From Rhynchopus euleeides (lineage: Eukaryota > Euglenozoa > Diplonemea > Diplonemida > Diplonemidae): 64,000 nucleotides of DNA. Below the pieces are notes generated by a model. The model made no database searches and was not told the origin of the DNA. It saw only the letters and a list, made by a program, of their open reading frames with translations. This document shows positions 43,053-53,911 of the stretch, one piece after another; position 1 is the stretch's first letter, and every line of letters begins with the position of its first letter. The DNA is taken from positions 1,488,001 to 1,552,000 of the forward strand of contig OY723315.1 in NCBI GenBank assembly GCA_963210315.1, written 5' to 3'. The translations under genes and the position numbers were made by a program.

Positions 43053-44928
43053 CAGGGGGGGGTCGAATAAACGTACTTAGTTGAATAGTAGTACTTAGCC
43101 GAATAGTAGTACTTATTTTTTTGGGGCTCTGGGGCACGTTGGGCCGTTGAATACAAGTACTTACTTTGTACACCCGTTTTTTTGGGAAATATCTCGTTTT
43201 TTTTGAACCCTGTGCCTGGAATTTTGTCCAAAAAATATCACGTTTTCGCACAAGGCATAAAATGGTCAAAAAACCCGAAAATCGGGTTTGTAGGGTATAT
43301 GTCCCCTGTCTGAAAATGCAAAATATGGCCCCGCAGGTGTCCCCAGAGTGATTTAAAATTGGAAAATCGACATTTTCCACCTACGGGAAATCCCCCAAAA
43401 TAGGGGGTCCCCAGTCACGAACCCCAAAAAAAATGTCCCGCGCGCCTCTAAGGCACTCTGGATTTTTATTATGTCATCCAGATGTCACATCTGGGTCCAG
43501 GAACACCGGTTTTTGGCCTCAGGAAGTCGAAAAATATGTGTGGAAATTTTTATTCCTGACCAGGATCCCCTAAAAGCCCGATTTCCCCTGTTTACACATG
43601 GGGGATTTCTTGCAACGCCCGCTCGTGTGCTGAGTGTGTTATCCGCGACGTGGACGCGGTCGCCCTCTTCCTCCCAGAAGCCACTGATCTTCCTCATCCA
43701 ACTTCACCTCTGGATGTACGCGGCACGTGCTTGGGTTGTCCTGTCGCAGTGCAGCAGAAGGTCCCCTGTGCACTGCTGCCCAAGCCATTTCGGCTGCACG
43801 GAATACGCCACGCAGAGTAACGTGGTATCGCGTGACCAGCTCGTGAGGCTTGTGCCCCGAATCGAATCGATAGGCTGCGAGCTGCATTGCCTCGGTCAGT
43901 TGATGTCCTTGTGTGTGCATTTTTGTGCACAACAGTCCCTTGGGTATCTGCAGCGCAGGTGCCTGCACTGGACCAGGACTCCTGATTTGCCTCTGGCACT
44001 TGTGATCGGAACGGATGCGGCGACATGCCACGGTGCCTATGAATAGCCATGCCGGCACGAAAGTACGTTCACGACGGTTGATTACCATTGCTGCACTCTG
44101 TCAGAACCAAGGGTCGCAGCTCACCTGAACGCCCACCAGGCCCCCCAACAGGGGGTGAAACCAAAGGGTCCCCCCTGGGGTTTTTTAACCCAAAATTTTC
44201 GAATTCGACATGTCCCCGGGATTTCCACTATGTCGCAGATTTCGACCATTGGGTCAAGAAAACCTAAAAATCTAGGGGGGAGGTGCTGAAGGATTGCACT
44301 GAAAATTTTATCTAACTCGGTCAAAATTCCAGGCACAGGGTTTTGAGATTTTCTTTTTGGAGGACCGCCTGCCAGTGGAGGGGGCACACAAATCCGCAAA
44401 CTTTGGGGCAAGGAATGGGGACAAGGTCTATTGGTGCCACTTCGGGGAACCAGGGTGCACGGGCCCCGTAAACCCGCAAGCTCATGCGGTCCAGAGGCAT
44501 CAGAACCACTGCTGAAGCCCGCCGCGCATTCCCTTCCCCACCACCACCGCCCCAGACAAAGCTCACCGTAGACCTGTGACATCCACCAACAGGGCCAATA
44601 TCTTCGGCTGGTGTCGATATAATGACGACGTCGGATGCTTTCATCTGCTCACGGAATGCCTCAAGAGGATGGGCCACAGCCAGGCGCTCCCCGGCCTTCC
44701 TTCAACGAAGTGATCCGGGCCAGGGCACGCAGCAGTGACCAGCGCGCCCCTGGTGGACCAAATAGCCCCGCAGAGCCCCTGCAAACAGCATTTTTAGGAA
44801 AAGTTGAATAGACGTACTACGTACGTCTATTCGCTCGCAAAGTATTTTATACTATTTTGGCTAGGTCGATTTAGGCCCGCCCGTTCGCCGAATAGTAGTA
44901 CTTAGTACGTTTATTTGACCCCCCCCTG
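43053..44928. mobile_element. TA-flanked TIR element (CAGGGGGGGGTC ends) inside a piggyBac-like element's target site
   Basis: A 1876-bp element has ends CAGGGGGGGGTCGAATAAAC and the inverse of CAGGGGGGGGTCAAATAAAC, between TA duplications (43051-43052 and 44929-44930). Subterminal copies of CCGAATAGTAGTACTTAG lie near both ends. Interior frames, including a 149-codon minus frame, show no domain. The TA duplication points to Tc1/mariner-type integration by inference. Removing the element and one TA restores TTAA exactly at the end of the adjoining element. Confidence 0.88.
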
Positions 44929-44931
44929 TAA

Positions 44932-46709
44932 CCCTTTAAGGACCACGAGCCACATAAGTGGCATAAAACTAAAGGACACCCGATTTGGATATTTTCCACT
45001 TCATCTTTTTGGCCGATCTTTTTTATCCGGAAAAGCGTTAGAACAACGGAATCAAATGCGGCCAGGGTTGGCGAGAAAGATGGAGTAGAAGATTTTTTAC
45101 TCCCGAAAGAGAATTTTGTGCAAAGTCGGTTTTTGGTCGACTTTTCCACTTCACATGACCCAGTATGACCTACAATAGGGTCCAAATCTTGAATTCTGCT
45201 GTGCAGATCCTGTTACATGTTGCCTGGGGTGACGCCAGTTTTCGCTTCCGTCGGAAACTATTCAGCATTGCCAAGGGGACCCCCCAAGCACCCCCAGAAC
45301 CTGAATGCCATGGGGTACATTTGAGGGGTGCACAAAGGAGCGCCACTGCAGGAACTTTCTGCTCGTTCTTTTTCGAAATCTCTTGTGATGGTGGATTCCG
45401 CTGTCCAAAATACTCGGGAGTACGTGTGGGACTGACGTGCAGGAATCAGAGGAATGCCAGGCCCTGTTCAAGTACCCTCACATACTCCCGTGAGGGTATT
45501 TGAACAGGACAGCCCAGCAGGACCATATATTGCAAGTGTCCCTCAGGGGTGTTCTACTCCACCAAATTGATCGATTTCTTTCATCTTGTATTCCGCTGGG
45601 CTCATTCTGTCACGTACTGCACAGTTTTACGCCAACATTCACCACCGCGCAACCTTTTTCCGAGATAAACCCACCTGATACCCCCAATCTTCAGGGGACA
45701 TCAGGAAGACTGAGGGGGGGCACACAAAGGGGCCCCATTTCAGGGATTTTCTGCACAGTCTTTGTCAGAATCTCTTGCTGGAGTGAGTTCCGCTGTTCGG
45801 AATACCACAGAGTACCCTGGGAATGACAAGGGGGAATCCGAGAACTTGCCCGCAAGGCCGTTCAGTCTCATACATACCCCACATACCCCTACTGAGGGGA
45901 TCTCAACAGTCGGGGTCCACAGGGCCTGCAATTCTGAGGTGGCACTCAGGGGTGTTCTGCTCCACCAAATTGACCAATTTTTTTTATCTCGGATTCCGCC
46001 GGGCTGATTCTGTCACAGATATCACCTGGTTCCACCGCTACTGGCCACCACCTCGTACTGTTTCGTGAAAAACTTCCCGCACCCGATTTTCGAGGGGAAA
46101 TGGACCATTTTGGGGGATGCGCAAAGGATATCCATTTGAGGAATTTGCTGCTCATTCTTTTTCAAAAATTCTTGCGATGGTGGATTCCGCGAGTCAAAGC
46201 ACCCCGGATTACCCACTTTTCGAAATCAAAAGTAATCAGAAATGCGCCTTCCGGGGCTCTGAGAAAAGCCAAAAGTAATCGACCCCTCTTGGTCCACCCA
46301 TTTCCAGCAAATATGTGACTGCATTGGGCTTGGGTACCTAGGGCTCTTCTGCTACACCAAATTGACCGATTTTTTGTATCTTGTATTCCGCTGTGCTACT
46401 TGTGTCCCATACTGCATCTGGTTGCGCCATTTTTCACCACCACTTAGCTTTTTTTTCAGGGAAAACATGCGACCCCCCGATTTTCGGGGGGAAATGGGCC
46501 TTTTTGGGGGGTGCACAAAGGAGTGCCATCTAAATAATTTTCTACTCGGTCTTTTTCAAAATTTCTTGCAATCGTGGATTCCGTTGTTCAAAATACCCCG
46601 GATTACCTACTTTTCGAACTGCAAAAAAATCAGGGGTGGGTGGTCCGGGTCTCAGAGAAAAGTCATCAAAAACGGAAAAGTAATCGACCCCCCCCTGGTC
46701 CTTAAAGGG
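44932..46709. mobile_element. piggyBac-like non-autonomous element with TTAA duplication
   Basis: A 1778-bp element has inverted ends CCCTTTAAGGACCA. The right flank is TTAA (46710-46713). The left TTAA is split by the element above into T,TA (43050-43052) and TA,A (44929-44931). TTAA duplication with CCC-starting ends is the piggyBac hallmark. No transposase is visible. The inside is about four imperfect tandem units of roughly 395 bp (listed separately). Confidence 0.88.
45250..46680. repeat. Four imperfect ~395-bp tandem units in the piggyBac-like element
   Basis: The phrase GTGCACAAAGGAG (or close) followed by TCTTTTTC(G/A)AAAT-TCTTG and GTGGATTCCG occurs near 45330, 45735, 46125 and 46510. 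Between them recurs TACTCCACCAAATTGA followed by TTGTATTCCGC. Units differ by many substitutions, so the array is old relative to the 31-bp arrays. Confidence 0.8.
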
Positions 46710-46713
46710 TTAA

Positions 46714-47307
46714 GGGGCCGCAGAACTTGAAGAGCTTATTACGCGCTTCATTGTCTCTCTTCTCCCAGGACCCCCCCCCGCCCTCCCCTTTAAGTATTCG
46801 TTTATGTTGAGTCCCATTGGCCCTCAAGTCTAAATGTGAGGCTGTGTGGATCTCAAGGTCTCCTTTAACTCTCCTTACTCTCTCTCTCTCTCTCTCTCTT
46901 AACCGCGCGATTCGATCTAATTCGATTTAATCATCACCATCCTCCAGCGGTGTGGGGAACACACAGTGCATGTCCCTCCCTCTGCGCGCCAGGAAGGTAT
47001 CACGCGCCCTATTTTGCTGCCGGGTTTGGCGCACAAACAACGCCTTCTCTTTTTTTTGTTTGCATACACGTTAAGTGTTCTAAGAAACCAGACATAACCA
47101 GAAGACCAACATCATGTTCGTGCTAGCACTTTTCCCTTTTGTCATCACACCCGTGCGCCAAAACAGGTTAGGCCTTATATTTGGCTGCGTTCAACGAAAA
47201 AAGACACTTCTTTCCGGAGTTTAGCTAGCACGATTCAGTTGGGCGATTCATTTGTCTGGTTTTGTTTGTGGTTTTCCTCTCCCACCCACACCCCCCCCCC
47301 CCCCCCC
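46714..47307. other. Non-coding tract
   Basis: Nothing is recognised except a (TC)n stretch at about 46879-46899 and a C-run at 47291-47307 into which the next element is inserted. Confidence 0.5.
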
Positions 47308-47309
47308 TA

Positions 47310-48094
47310 GGGCAGTGATAGAAAATACGTAAAAAACGTTCAACGTATTTGAACGTTCAACGTATTTTTAAAAAAATGCGTCGAAGTTGAACGTTTTTTT
47401 GGCTTTTGGGCGTTTTCACCCACTGGGTGCACTCTACACATGAAATCCCCCCTAGCAGTAGGGGGTGGGCCCCTGCACACACTAAAGGGGACACCTGTGG
47501 GATGGAGAGTGTCACGCGTGGCGAAAAGTCGGTGAAAAAGGGGTTCTGCAGTCCGAGAAGGGGCGGGAAACCCGGAAAGAGGTGGTTGGTACCCCCTCTT
47601 TTCAGCTCCGGAAAAGCGGGGGTACCAACCCCCTCTCGACCTATATCAGTTTTACCCCACTCGACCGGCTGGAGTCCGTCGTGTAGAGGAAGTGGATGGC
47701 CGAACGTGAGCTGGCCGAACCTGAGCTACGGGTACAGGACGTATGGGATATCCCGCATGGGAGAACCGGATGGCATATCCCACCGGCAGGGGTTCACCTC
47801 AACTGCACCAGCCCGCTTCATGGAGCAAAGGACAAGGGATATGTTGTCGACTGCATCGCGAAGCAAGTCGCTGTAAAATCGTGCTCCAAGGACGTCTTCC
47901 GCACGGCTGTCGTTGGTGCCACCAACTCGCCCTTGCTCTGCTTGAGGAAAGGCGGGCTTGTGACTGGTGGCCCCTGCAGACGGTAGGCAATGTGAGAAAC
48001 GTTCAAATACGCTGAACGTTCAACGTATTTGAACGTTCAACGTATTTTTAAAATCGGGATTCTGAAAAATACGCGTATTTTGCCTTCACTGCCC
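47310..48094. mobile_element. TA-flanked element with GGGCAGTGA ends
   Basis: A 785-bp element begins GGGCAGTGATAGAAAATACG and ends with the inverse ...CGTATTTTGCCTTCACTGCCC, between TA at 47308-47309 and 48095-48096. Inside each end are repeated GAACGTTCAACGTATTT motifs in both orientations. No gene; a 156-codon frame inside has no domain. Confidence 0.8.
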
Positions 48095-48097
48095 TAG

Positions 48098-49684
48098 GCA
48101 TACAGTGCAAACGATAATTATTATCGCATACGATAATTATTATCGTATTCCCATTATCGTATATTATCGTATACGATAATATACGATAATGGTGCGATAA
48201 TTTTTTGAGATTTTCGGAAAACCAGAAATCAGCCCAGAGCACATTGAAAAAGTGGTAAAAGTGGAGCCGGAAGCTGCCATTTTTGCTTCTTTGAATTATT
48301 GGTGACGGGGGGCTTCACTCAGAAGTGTAGAATGTCCCTCACAAATGGGTAGCAGAGACACAACACACATAGTGCCATGACATGCACATCACTATGTCTG
48401 TCTGAAGAAGTTTCAGGCACAGTGGGGCGGAGAGGACTCTGGGGATTGGGCAGTGGCCGTTCCACATGCCCTTCCCCTCGTGACTTACACCCTGTCGCCA
48501 CCCCACTTCATGGAAAACATGACTACGCAGCAACAGGGTCATACTTGCGGCGGTATGCAACCACCAGTACAGCCTGTTGCGGGTTCGCAAAGCCGACTGG
48601 TACGCTTGCCGTCGGGACCCAGATACTGAGGACACCCCTGTGAGAACACTGAGGGAAGACGTTGGGCTAGCCTAGTTGAAGCAGGTGTCGGGGTGACCGA
48701 GACAGAGCACCCTGCCCAGAACATGAACAAGAAAGACTGTTCGACTGATGGGGAAGAACCTGATAGGCAGGTGTGGTCTTCGGTGCAATGTTTGGAGAGA
48801 TCAGGAGATTTCTCTTCAAGGCTACCACTTATGTTGGACTTGGCCTTCGCTCCCGTGAGCAGTGAAAAAGTGAGGAACACCGTTCTTCCCCTCTGACTGA
48901 CGACCAGTGATGACATAGCGAAGGACCTTGAATGGGGTTTGAACCCGAGAGAGGCAATACTCAACCAAAGGTATTCTTCAGGACCTGGCACGGAACGGGC
49001 GATACGAACGCTCCCACCGTGCGCACGGACCTGTCTGCAACTCTACAAGGAACCACGGGGTGGCGCGCGCACATCACCTCGGAGGCCTCAAGGAGCCTGC
49101 CTGACCTGCACGACTCCGCTGCGCTACAAGGCGGAGCTCGGGCGCCATCCTCACCGACAGCAAGGCAAGGGGTGATGATCATCTGGAGACACCTGAGCCC
49201 ATGCAGGATTGGAGAGACGCGATCCACCTGAGGGAGACCACCATCCACCTCCTTCGGACAGACCACACAGCCTTGTCGATGACCACAGCAGCCCGGACAC
49301 AGACCAGTACGCGTACCCTGCCTGCAGCACCGGACCCCACAGGCTCATCTTACCCTTCCTGGGGCTGGGAGAATGGTAGTGATCTCTATTTTGTGGCTGA
49401 TTGTGGCCCTTGGCGGGGTTTGGTGGCGTTTGGCGGTGGTAAACTGGAGATTTCGGTGATTGGTTTCGGGCAAAATCAGGTGGGTATCGCATACGATAAT
49501 GGGATTATCGTATGTTATCGCATACGATAATAATTATCGTATCCGGTCGTATACGATAATGGGATTATCGCATCATACGATAATGGATTATCGTATGCGA
49601 TAATAAATTATCGTATGCGATAATTTTCTGAAAATTATCGTATCTGGTATATGTGCGATAATAATTATCGTTTGCACTGTATGC
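48098..49684. mobile_element. CTAG-flanked element with GCATACAGTGCAAACG ends
   Basis: A 1587-bp element with long perfect inverted ends (GCATACAGTGCAAACGATAA and onward) is flanked by CTAG on both sides (48094-48097, 49685-49688). The outer ~120 bp on each side are filled with ATTATCGTATACGATAAT palindromes. The unique centre has no recognisable coding domain. Confidence 0.82.
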
Positions 49685-49687
49685 CTA

Positions 49688-50684
49688 GGGGGGGTCAAAT
49701 GCCACCCTTTTACGTGGACAAACACGATTTTTCAAAAAACCGGCGCAGAGGCCCCAAAGCCCCCGTAAACCCTCCAAACCCCCCCAGATCGGTCCGGAAA
49801 CCCATCGAACCCCACTTTTCCACCATTCCGGGCACCTCAGGTGCCCGAATTGGGGTACCTAAATTTTGTGCCACCGTTTGGTACCGTACAGTGCCACTGT
49901 GTGGGAGGTTGGAAAAGAAAATGCCCCAACACACCACATCTGAGGGTTGCAATGCATGTTGCTTGCCAACCACGTCATCCGGTGGGTGTCAGGCGCTATG
50001 TAGGTGGCATTAGCCAGGTCTTCGATGTGTTCTGGCTTGTATATATACCTCCCTGCCACCATGCACCGGGAGGCTGCCTGTAGGTACGGAACAGTCCAGA
50101 TGGTCGTGTGATTCCTGTGCAGCAGTGCTCCACAACCGGGATGTGTTGACAACGACTGTTGCAACACGAGCTGTACATTCCGGGAACACATGAAGTGCGC
50201 TGTCGTGGTACCCATTGTGCCAGAATTGGTAGTTGCTGCGGTCTACTTTGCCTGGCCCAAGAGCACTGGTACTGAACGGTGCAATATGCGTGGCGAGGTG
50301 AATACAACGGAAGCGCGCAAAGTCAATACAGCTCTCGGATGGCGGGTGGTGGTGCCACTAGTGTGTGACGTTCACTCGAGGATACAACGCATCACAATGA
50401 ATCAGCAACCGTGGACCGAGTACAATACGCTCTCTGTGGCTGGTGTGGGGGACAAAGGCAGTGCCTGTGCCGCAGGCAGGGAGGTATATATACAAGCCAG
50501 AACACATCGAAGACCTGGCTAATGCCACCTACATAGCGCCTGACACCCACCGGATGACGTGGTTGGCAAGCAACATGCATTGCAACCCTCAGATGTGGTG
50601 TGTTGGGGCATTTTCTTTTCCAACCTCCCACACAGTGGCACTGTACGGTACCAAACGGTGGCACAAAATTTAGGTACCCCAATT
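49688..50684. mobile_element. Foldback element copy 1 (GGGGGGGTCAAATG ends), right arm truncated
   Basis: The left inverted arm is about 49688-50058 and the unique centre about 50059-50474. The right arm starts GGCAGGGAGGTATATATACA near 50475 but stops near 50684, where an unrelated element begins. Compared with the complete copy at 55.9 kb the arms match almost perfectly, while the centre lies in the opposite orientation. No coding domain. Confidence 0.88.
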
Positions 50685-51683
50685 GGTGCCCCTGATTTAC
50701 CCCTTTTTCACTACGCACAAACTACGCAATCTGGGGGGGGGGTCTCGCTTTTTGGTCCCCCCCCAGTTTTTTTTGGTCCCCCTTTCTGTGTGGCTACTGA
50801 GACAGGACTGGAGGCACTGCGCTGACCGAGCAAAAAATTATTGCCAGAACTCACTATACACCGTACGAAAGAACGCACGACATGTGGGGCGGGACTCCAG
50901 AAACACCTGGGCAAGGTTGCCCCATGCCCAGAAACGCCTGAGAAGGAAGTGAGTTCCAGGAGCCGCGTAGAACACCCTCGAGATTGTGAATGATGATACG
51001 ATCACAGCCTTCAGGGCGCTGCGAGGTGCCACCCTGAAGGTGGCCCTTGACATCAAGGAGAGCGTCGGCCGAGGGGTCGACGAAAAGCTGAAGAAGGCGC
51101 TACTGGCACTGGATCCCGCGGGGTATACGGAGGTCACCGCCACACAGGCAACCTCCGCTGACAACGTCCAGGAGACGTTATCCGAGGGGATCACAACGGC
51201 ACTAGAGATCTGTGTCACGGGATCCAGGCGCCCACTCTCCCTCGACGGTCTGGGGATTGTTGTTGGGTATGGTGTCGTTTCCTGCAGCTGCAAAAAAGCG
51301 TAGCAACTGTGCTTCCTTCTTCCTTAATGATGCGTTGACGCTTCCACCCGGAGGAGCTGAAGCAGGCACCGCTTAATGATGCGTTGATGCTTCCACCCGA
51401 CGAGCTGAAGCAGGCACCGCGCCAAAGGGCACCCCCAAAGAGACCTGCAAAGACTGCGTCGAAACCCGCACCGAAGGCTGCCAGCGCTGCAGCACCTGAA
51501 GAACCTGCAGCACCTGCAGCACCTGAAGCGCCTGCACCCTCACTGACCCCGGAACAGCAAGAACTCCTTGAGTTTGGGGTCCCGGCATAGAGACAGAGAA
51601 TGGCTGAGTAAATCAAAAAATGAGACCCCCCCCCCCCTTTTCACTACGCACAAACTACGCAATATGGGGTCGTCAGGGGCACC
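50685..51683. mobile_element. Putative element with GGTGCCCCTGA ends and internal direct repeats
   Basis: Inverse 11-bp ends GGTGCCCCTGA (about 50685) and TCAGGGGCACC (about 51673) bound a ~1-kb block. A 26-bp direct repeat beginning TTTTCACTACGCACAAACTA lies near each end (about 50704 and 51638). It abuts, and apparently replaced, the right end of foldback copy 1. A small open frame lies inside. Confidence 0.5.
50986..51303 (+). CDS. Short unidentified ORF inside mobile element
   Basis: The frame encodes 105 residues (MNDDTITAFRALRGATLKVA, later DIKESVGRGVDEKLKK). It has more even, GC3-rich codon use than its surroundings, so it may be a piece of a real element gene. In-frame sequence upstream is broken by stops. 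A separate Ala/Pro-rich 68-codon frame follows at 51384. I recognise no family. Confidence 0.3.
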   Translation: MNDDTITAFRALRGATLKVALDIKESVGRGVDEKLKKALLALDPAGYTEVTATQATSADNVQETLSEGITTALEICVTGSRRPLSLDGLGIVVGYGVVSCSCKKA

Positions 51684-51902
51684 AGTCGATCTCATTTTCG
51701 GCGTTTTTTTTGTGACTTTGGGACAGTAAAACAGTCAGAAAAAACGCCATAAAAAAATAGAAAGTGACCCCATCGTGATCCGCACAGAGCTCAAATAGTC
51801 CAAAGAAGGCAGAGAAGCGGAGAAGAAAAAATGGACCTAGCGGGTGGCCCGGTGGGTGGTGATGCCCTCGTCATGCAGGTCTCTTCTGTTTTGAAGGTGC
51901 AC

Positions 51903-52078
51903 ACATGGTGGACTCCAGCCACCATGTCTAAGAGGGAGTCTAAGACTGCAGTCTGTACTGGAGACGGGAGTCTATTTTCCAGCTAATTTACGCTAAGACT
52001 CCCGCTAGTTGAGACTCATGGGAGACACACGGTGTACTCCAGCGGAGGTAGGGTAACCTCCGCTGGAGTTCACCGTGT
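51903..52078. repeat. Cluster of strong hairpins
   Basis: There are three inverted pairs in 176 bases: ACATGGTGG/CCACCATGT (51903-51927); GGGAGTCT/AGACTCCC (51966-52003); and a 23-bp stem with one mismatch and a 6-nt loop at 52027-52078 (ACACGGTG, ACTCCAGCGGAGGT and their complements). Could be the end of an unlisted element or a structured RNA locus. Confidence 0.8.
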
Positions 52079-52492
52079 CGTCTGCCTCTGTGCAGCGTCA
52101 CTCGGTGCCATCGAATACATGGCGACAGCCCACCAACTCGAGACAGATCTGCTTGTCTGGAGGGCTGAGACGAGAACACGAACGACTTTCAAGCAGTCTT
52201 GAAGGTCGCCAAGCCTATTGGGGGCAACTAACAGATGAGATTTGTTTGTTGCCTGTCGTCACAGCTAGGTGCCCATCTCCTCGACAACGGAATGTGTGCA
52301 GAGATCTCGTGGACCCTTTGGCCATTCTGTCGTGCACCCACTCCACCCACAACGCACACCTATCACGAGTGGTCGCTCCCACGTCCTCCTCCACCCTGAA
52401 GGTTGAACCCTCAAGGACCAGTGATCTCCTGCTGGCCGGGCTGCGATACAGCGAAGCCTTCCTACTTACAAGCGAATCCAGACTGTAGGGAA
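52079..52492. other. Non-coding tract
   Basis: Nothing is recognised. Composition is less C/G-run rich than neighbouring tracts, and the frame open on + (52075-52488) has no domain. Confidence 0.45.
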
Positions 52493-52550
52493 CAGATGTT
52501 CACTACCGTGGCCTCCGGCGGCTGGGGGGCTCCGCCCCCCAGACCCCCCC
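52493..52550 (+). repeat. Dispersed hairpin repeat, copy D
   Basis: CAGATGTTCACTACCGTGG, then CCTCCGGCGG, CTGGGGGGCTCCGCCCCCCA and GACCCCCCC. It lies about 240 bp before the surviving part of the second hAT copy, in the place where that element's left end is missing. Confidence 0.88.
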
Positions 52551-52785
52551 TGCGTAAAAACATTGCACCAGACCTTTTTTGGCCGAGAGTCCAAACTTTC
52601 AAAGCAGCTGCTGCGCCTGCCCCACCAAGCAGCCTCAGTACGACAGGACGCGCGCAGGCACCGGGCCCTCTCAGATTCTGGGAGGGTTTGCGCGGGTCGC
52701 GCGCGCCGAAGGCGCGCGCGAAAAATTTTCAAAACCAGAAAAACCGGAAAACGGCGCCAGAAAAAAAGTCTATCTTATACCCTGG

Positions 52786-53911
52786 GTCAGCTCAAAAACA
52801 AAAAAAAAAGTATAAATTTTCGGGGGAAAAAGCGGATTTTTCTTGGGGTGCAGCAGCACAGGAGGTGAAGCACGCGTGCGAGCGAACGCGAACACCCCAT
52901 TCTCCTTCTGTCCCGTATTCGTCGCTCGCGTAAGAATAACGTCAGCAGTCTTGAATTCCGTCTCCCGGCAACATGGTGGGCACGCAGGTGCAGGAGGCTC
53001 TGGGCTACATCGCTGACCATTACCTGGCACCTCTCCCGGGGATCACTGGCGCGTACCCTTGCCCGGACTTCAATGCCCCAGCACACCCACCGAAGTGGGC
53101 ACAGGCGCACAAGACTGCCCTTCTGCAAGGTGCCCGGGTGTCTGTTCCGAGATTCGGAGGTTGGGCCTGCGTGATCTGCAGGAGGTTATTCAGCGGTTTA
53201 CCTCGGGAAACCTCGCTCTCACGTACCCAGCAACATGCAAGCTACTCCAGCTTGCATCTATGCTTTGGCTGGGCACTGCTTCTGTTGAACGCTTGTTTTC
53301 CAAGCACCGCCTTGTCTCCACCAGGCTTCGCCAACTGAGCAGCGAAAGCCTTGCAAATGTACTTTGTGGAGTGGAATGTCGCGAAGATTCACAGGGTATC
53401 CCCGAAGCCACTCTTGCGAGGTCCCAGGGTACCCCGAGAGAATGTCACCCCCCTCGAGGGCCCAGGGCCGAGGGGGGGTGACATTCTTCCCAGCCGCTAC
53501 CGTCCCACCCTCTGTACAGGGTGGCCGTTGGAGCCCAAGCGGAGGCCGAGGGGGGGTGACATTCTCTCCGGGTACCCGAGGTATATGGAAAATTTCACGG
53601 AAGCACCAACAAAGCTCTTTTTCAGCCCACTTCAGGACTATCTGCGCTGCCGAGACTGCATCCGCCACTGGCGGGAAGCTGCCAATGCACACCTACAAAG
53701 GCAACAAAGCAACCCCAGGTTGAGGCTGCAAACCTGGTTGCTGAGCTGGTGTTCCAGATAAGAAGGGGGGGAACCGGGAAGGCAGCAACGTCGAATTCTG
53801 GGTGAACCAGGTGGTGGGGAGCAAATCAACGGGGCAAATCAACTGCGTGTGTACTGTGACCGAGTCTGACCGAGTTTCGGCCCCAACCCCAAAATCCAAG
53901 CTAAGCCCCTG
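52786..53911 (+). mobile_element. hAT element copy 2, left end missing, with transposase C-terminus remnant
   Basis: Homologous to the hAT element at 32.9-34.1 kb from about 52786 to its right end, AAGCTAAGCCCCTG at 53911. The left terminus is not present. It preserves better coding than copy 1: WLGTASVERLFSKHRLVSTR followed by LRQLSSESLANVL (about 53270-53360) is the hAT dimerisation domain. A 155-bp element (53423-53577) is inserted in it. Confidence 0.85.
53423..53577. mobile_element. 155-bp MITE inserted in hAT copy 2
   Basis: It is absent from hAT copy 1 at the homologous point. Ends are inverted (GGGTACCCCGAGAGAATG and CATTCTCTCCGGGTACCC), and GAGGT is duplicated at both sides (53418-53422, 53578-53582). 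A third internal copy of CGAGGGGGGGTGACATTC lies at 53469. Comparison with copy 1 gives a clean empty site. Confidence 0.85.

Noticed and set aside
47406-47876. 156-codon ORF inside the TA-flanked element
   Set aside because: No domain, overlaps other frames, lies in a non-autonomous element.
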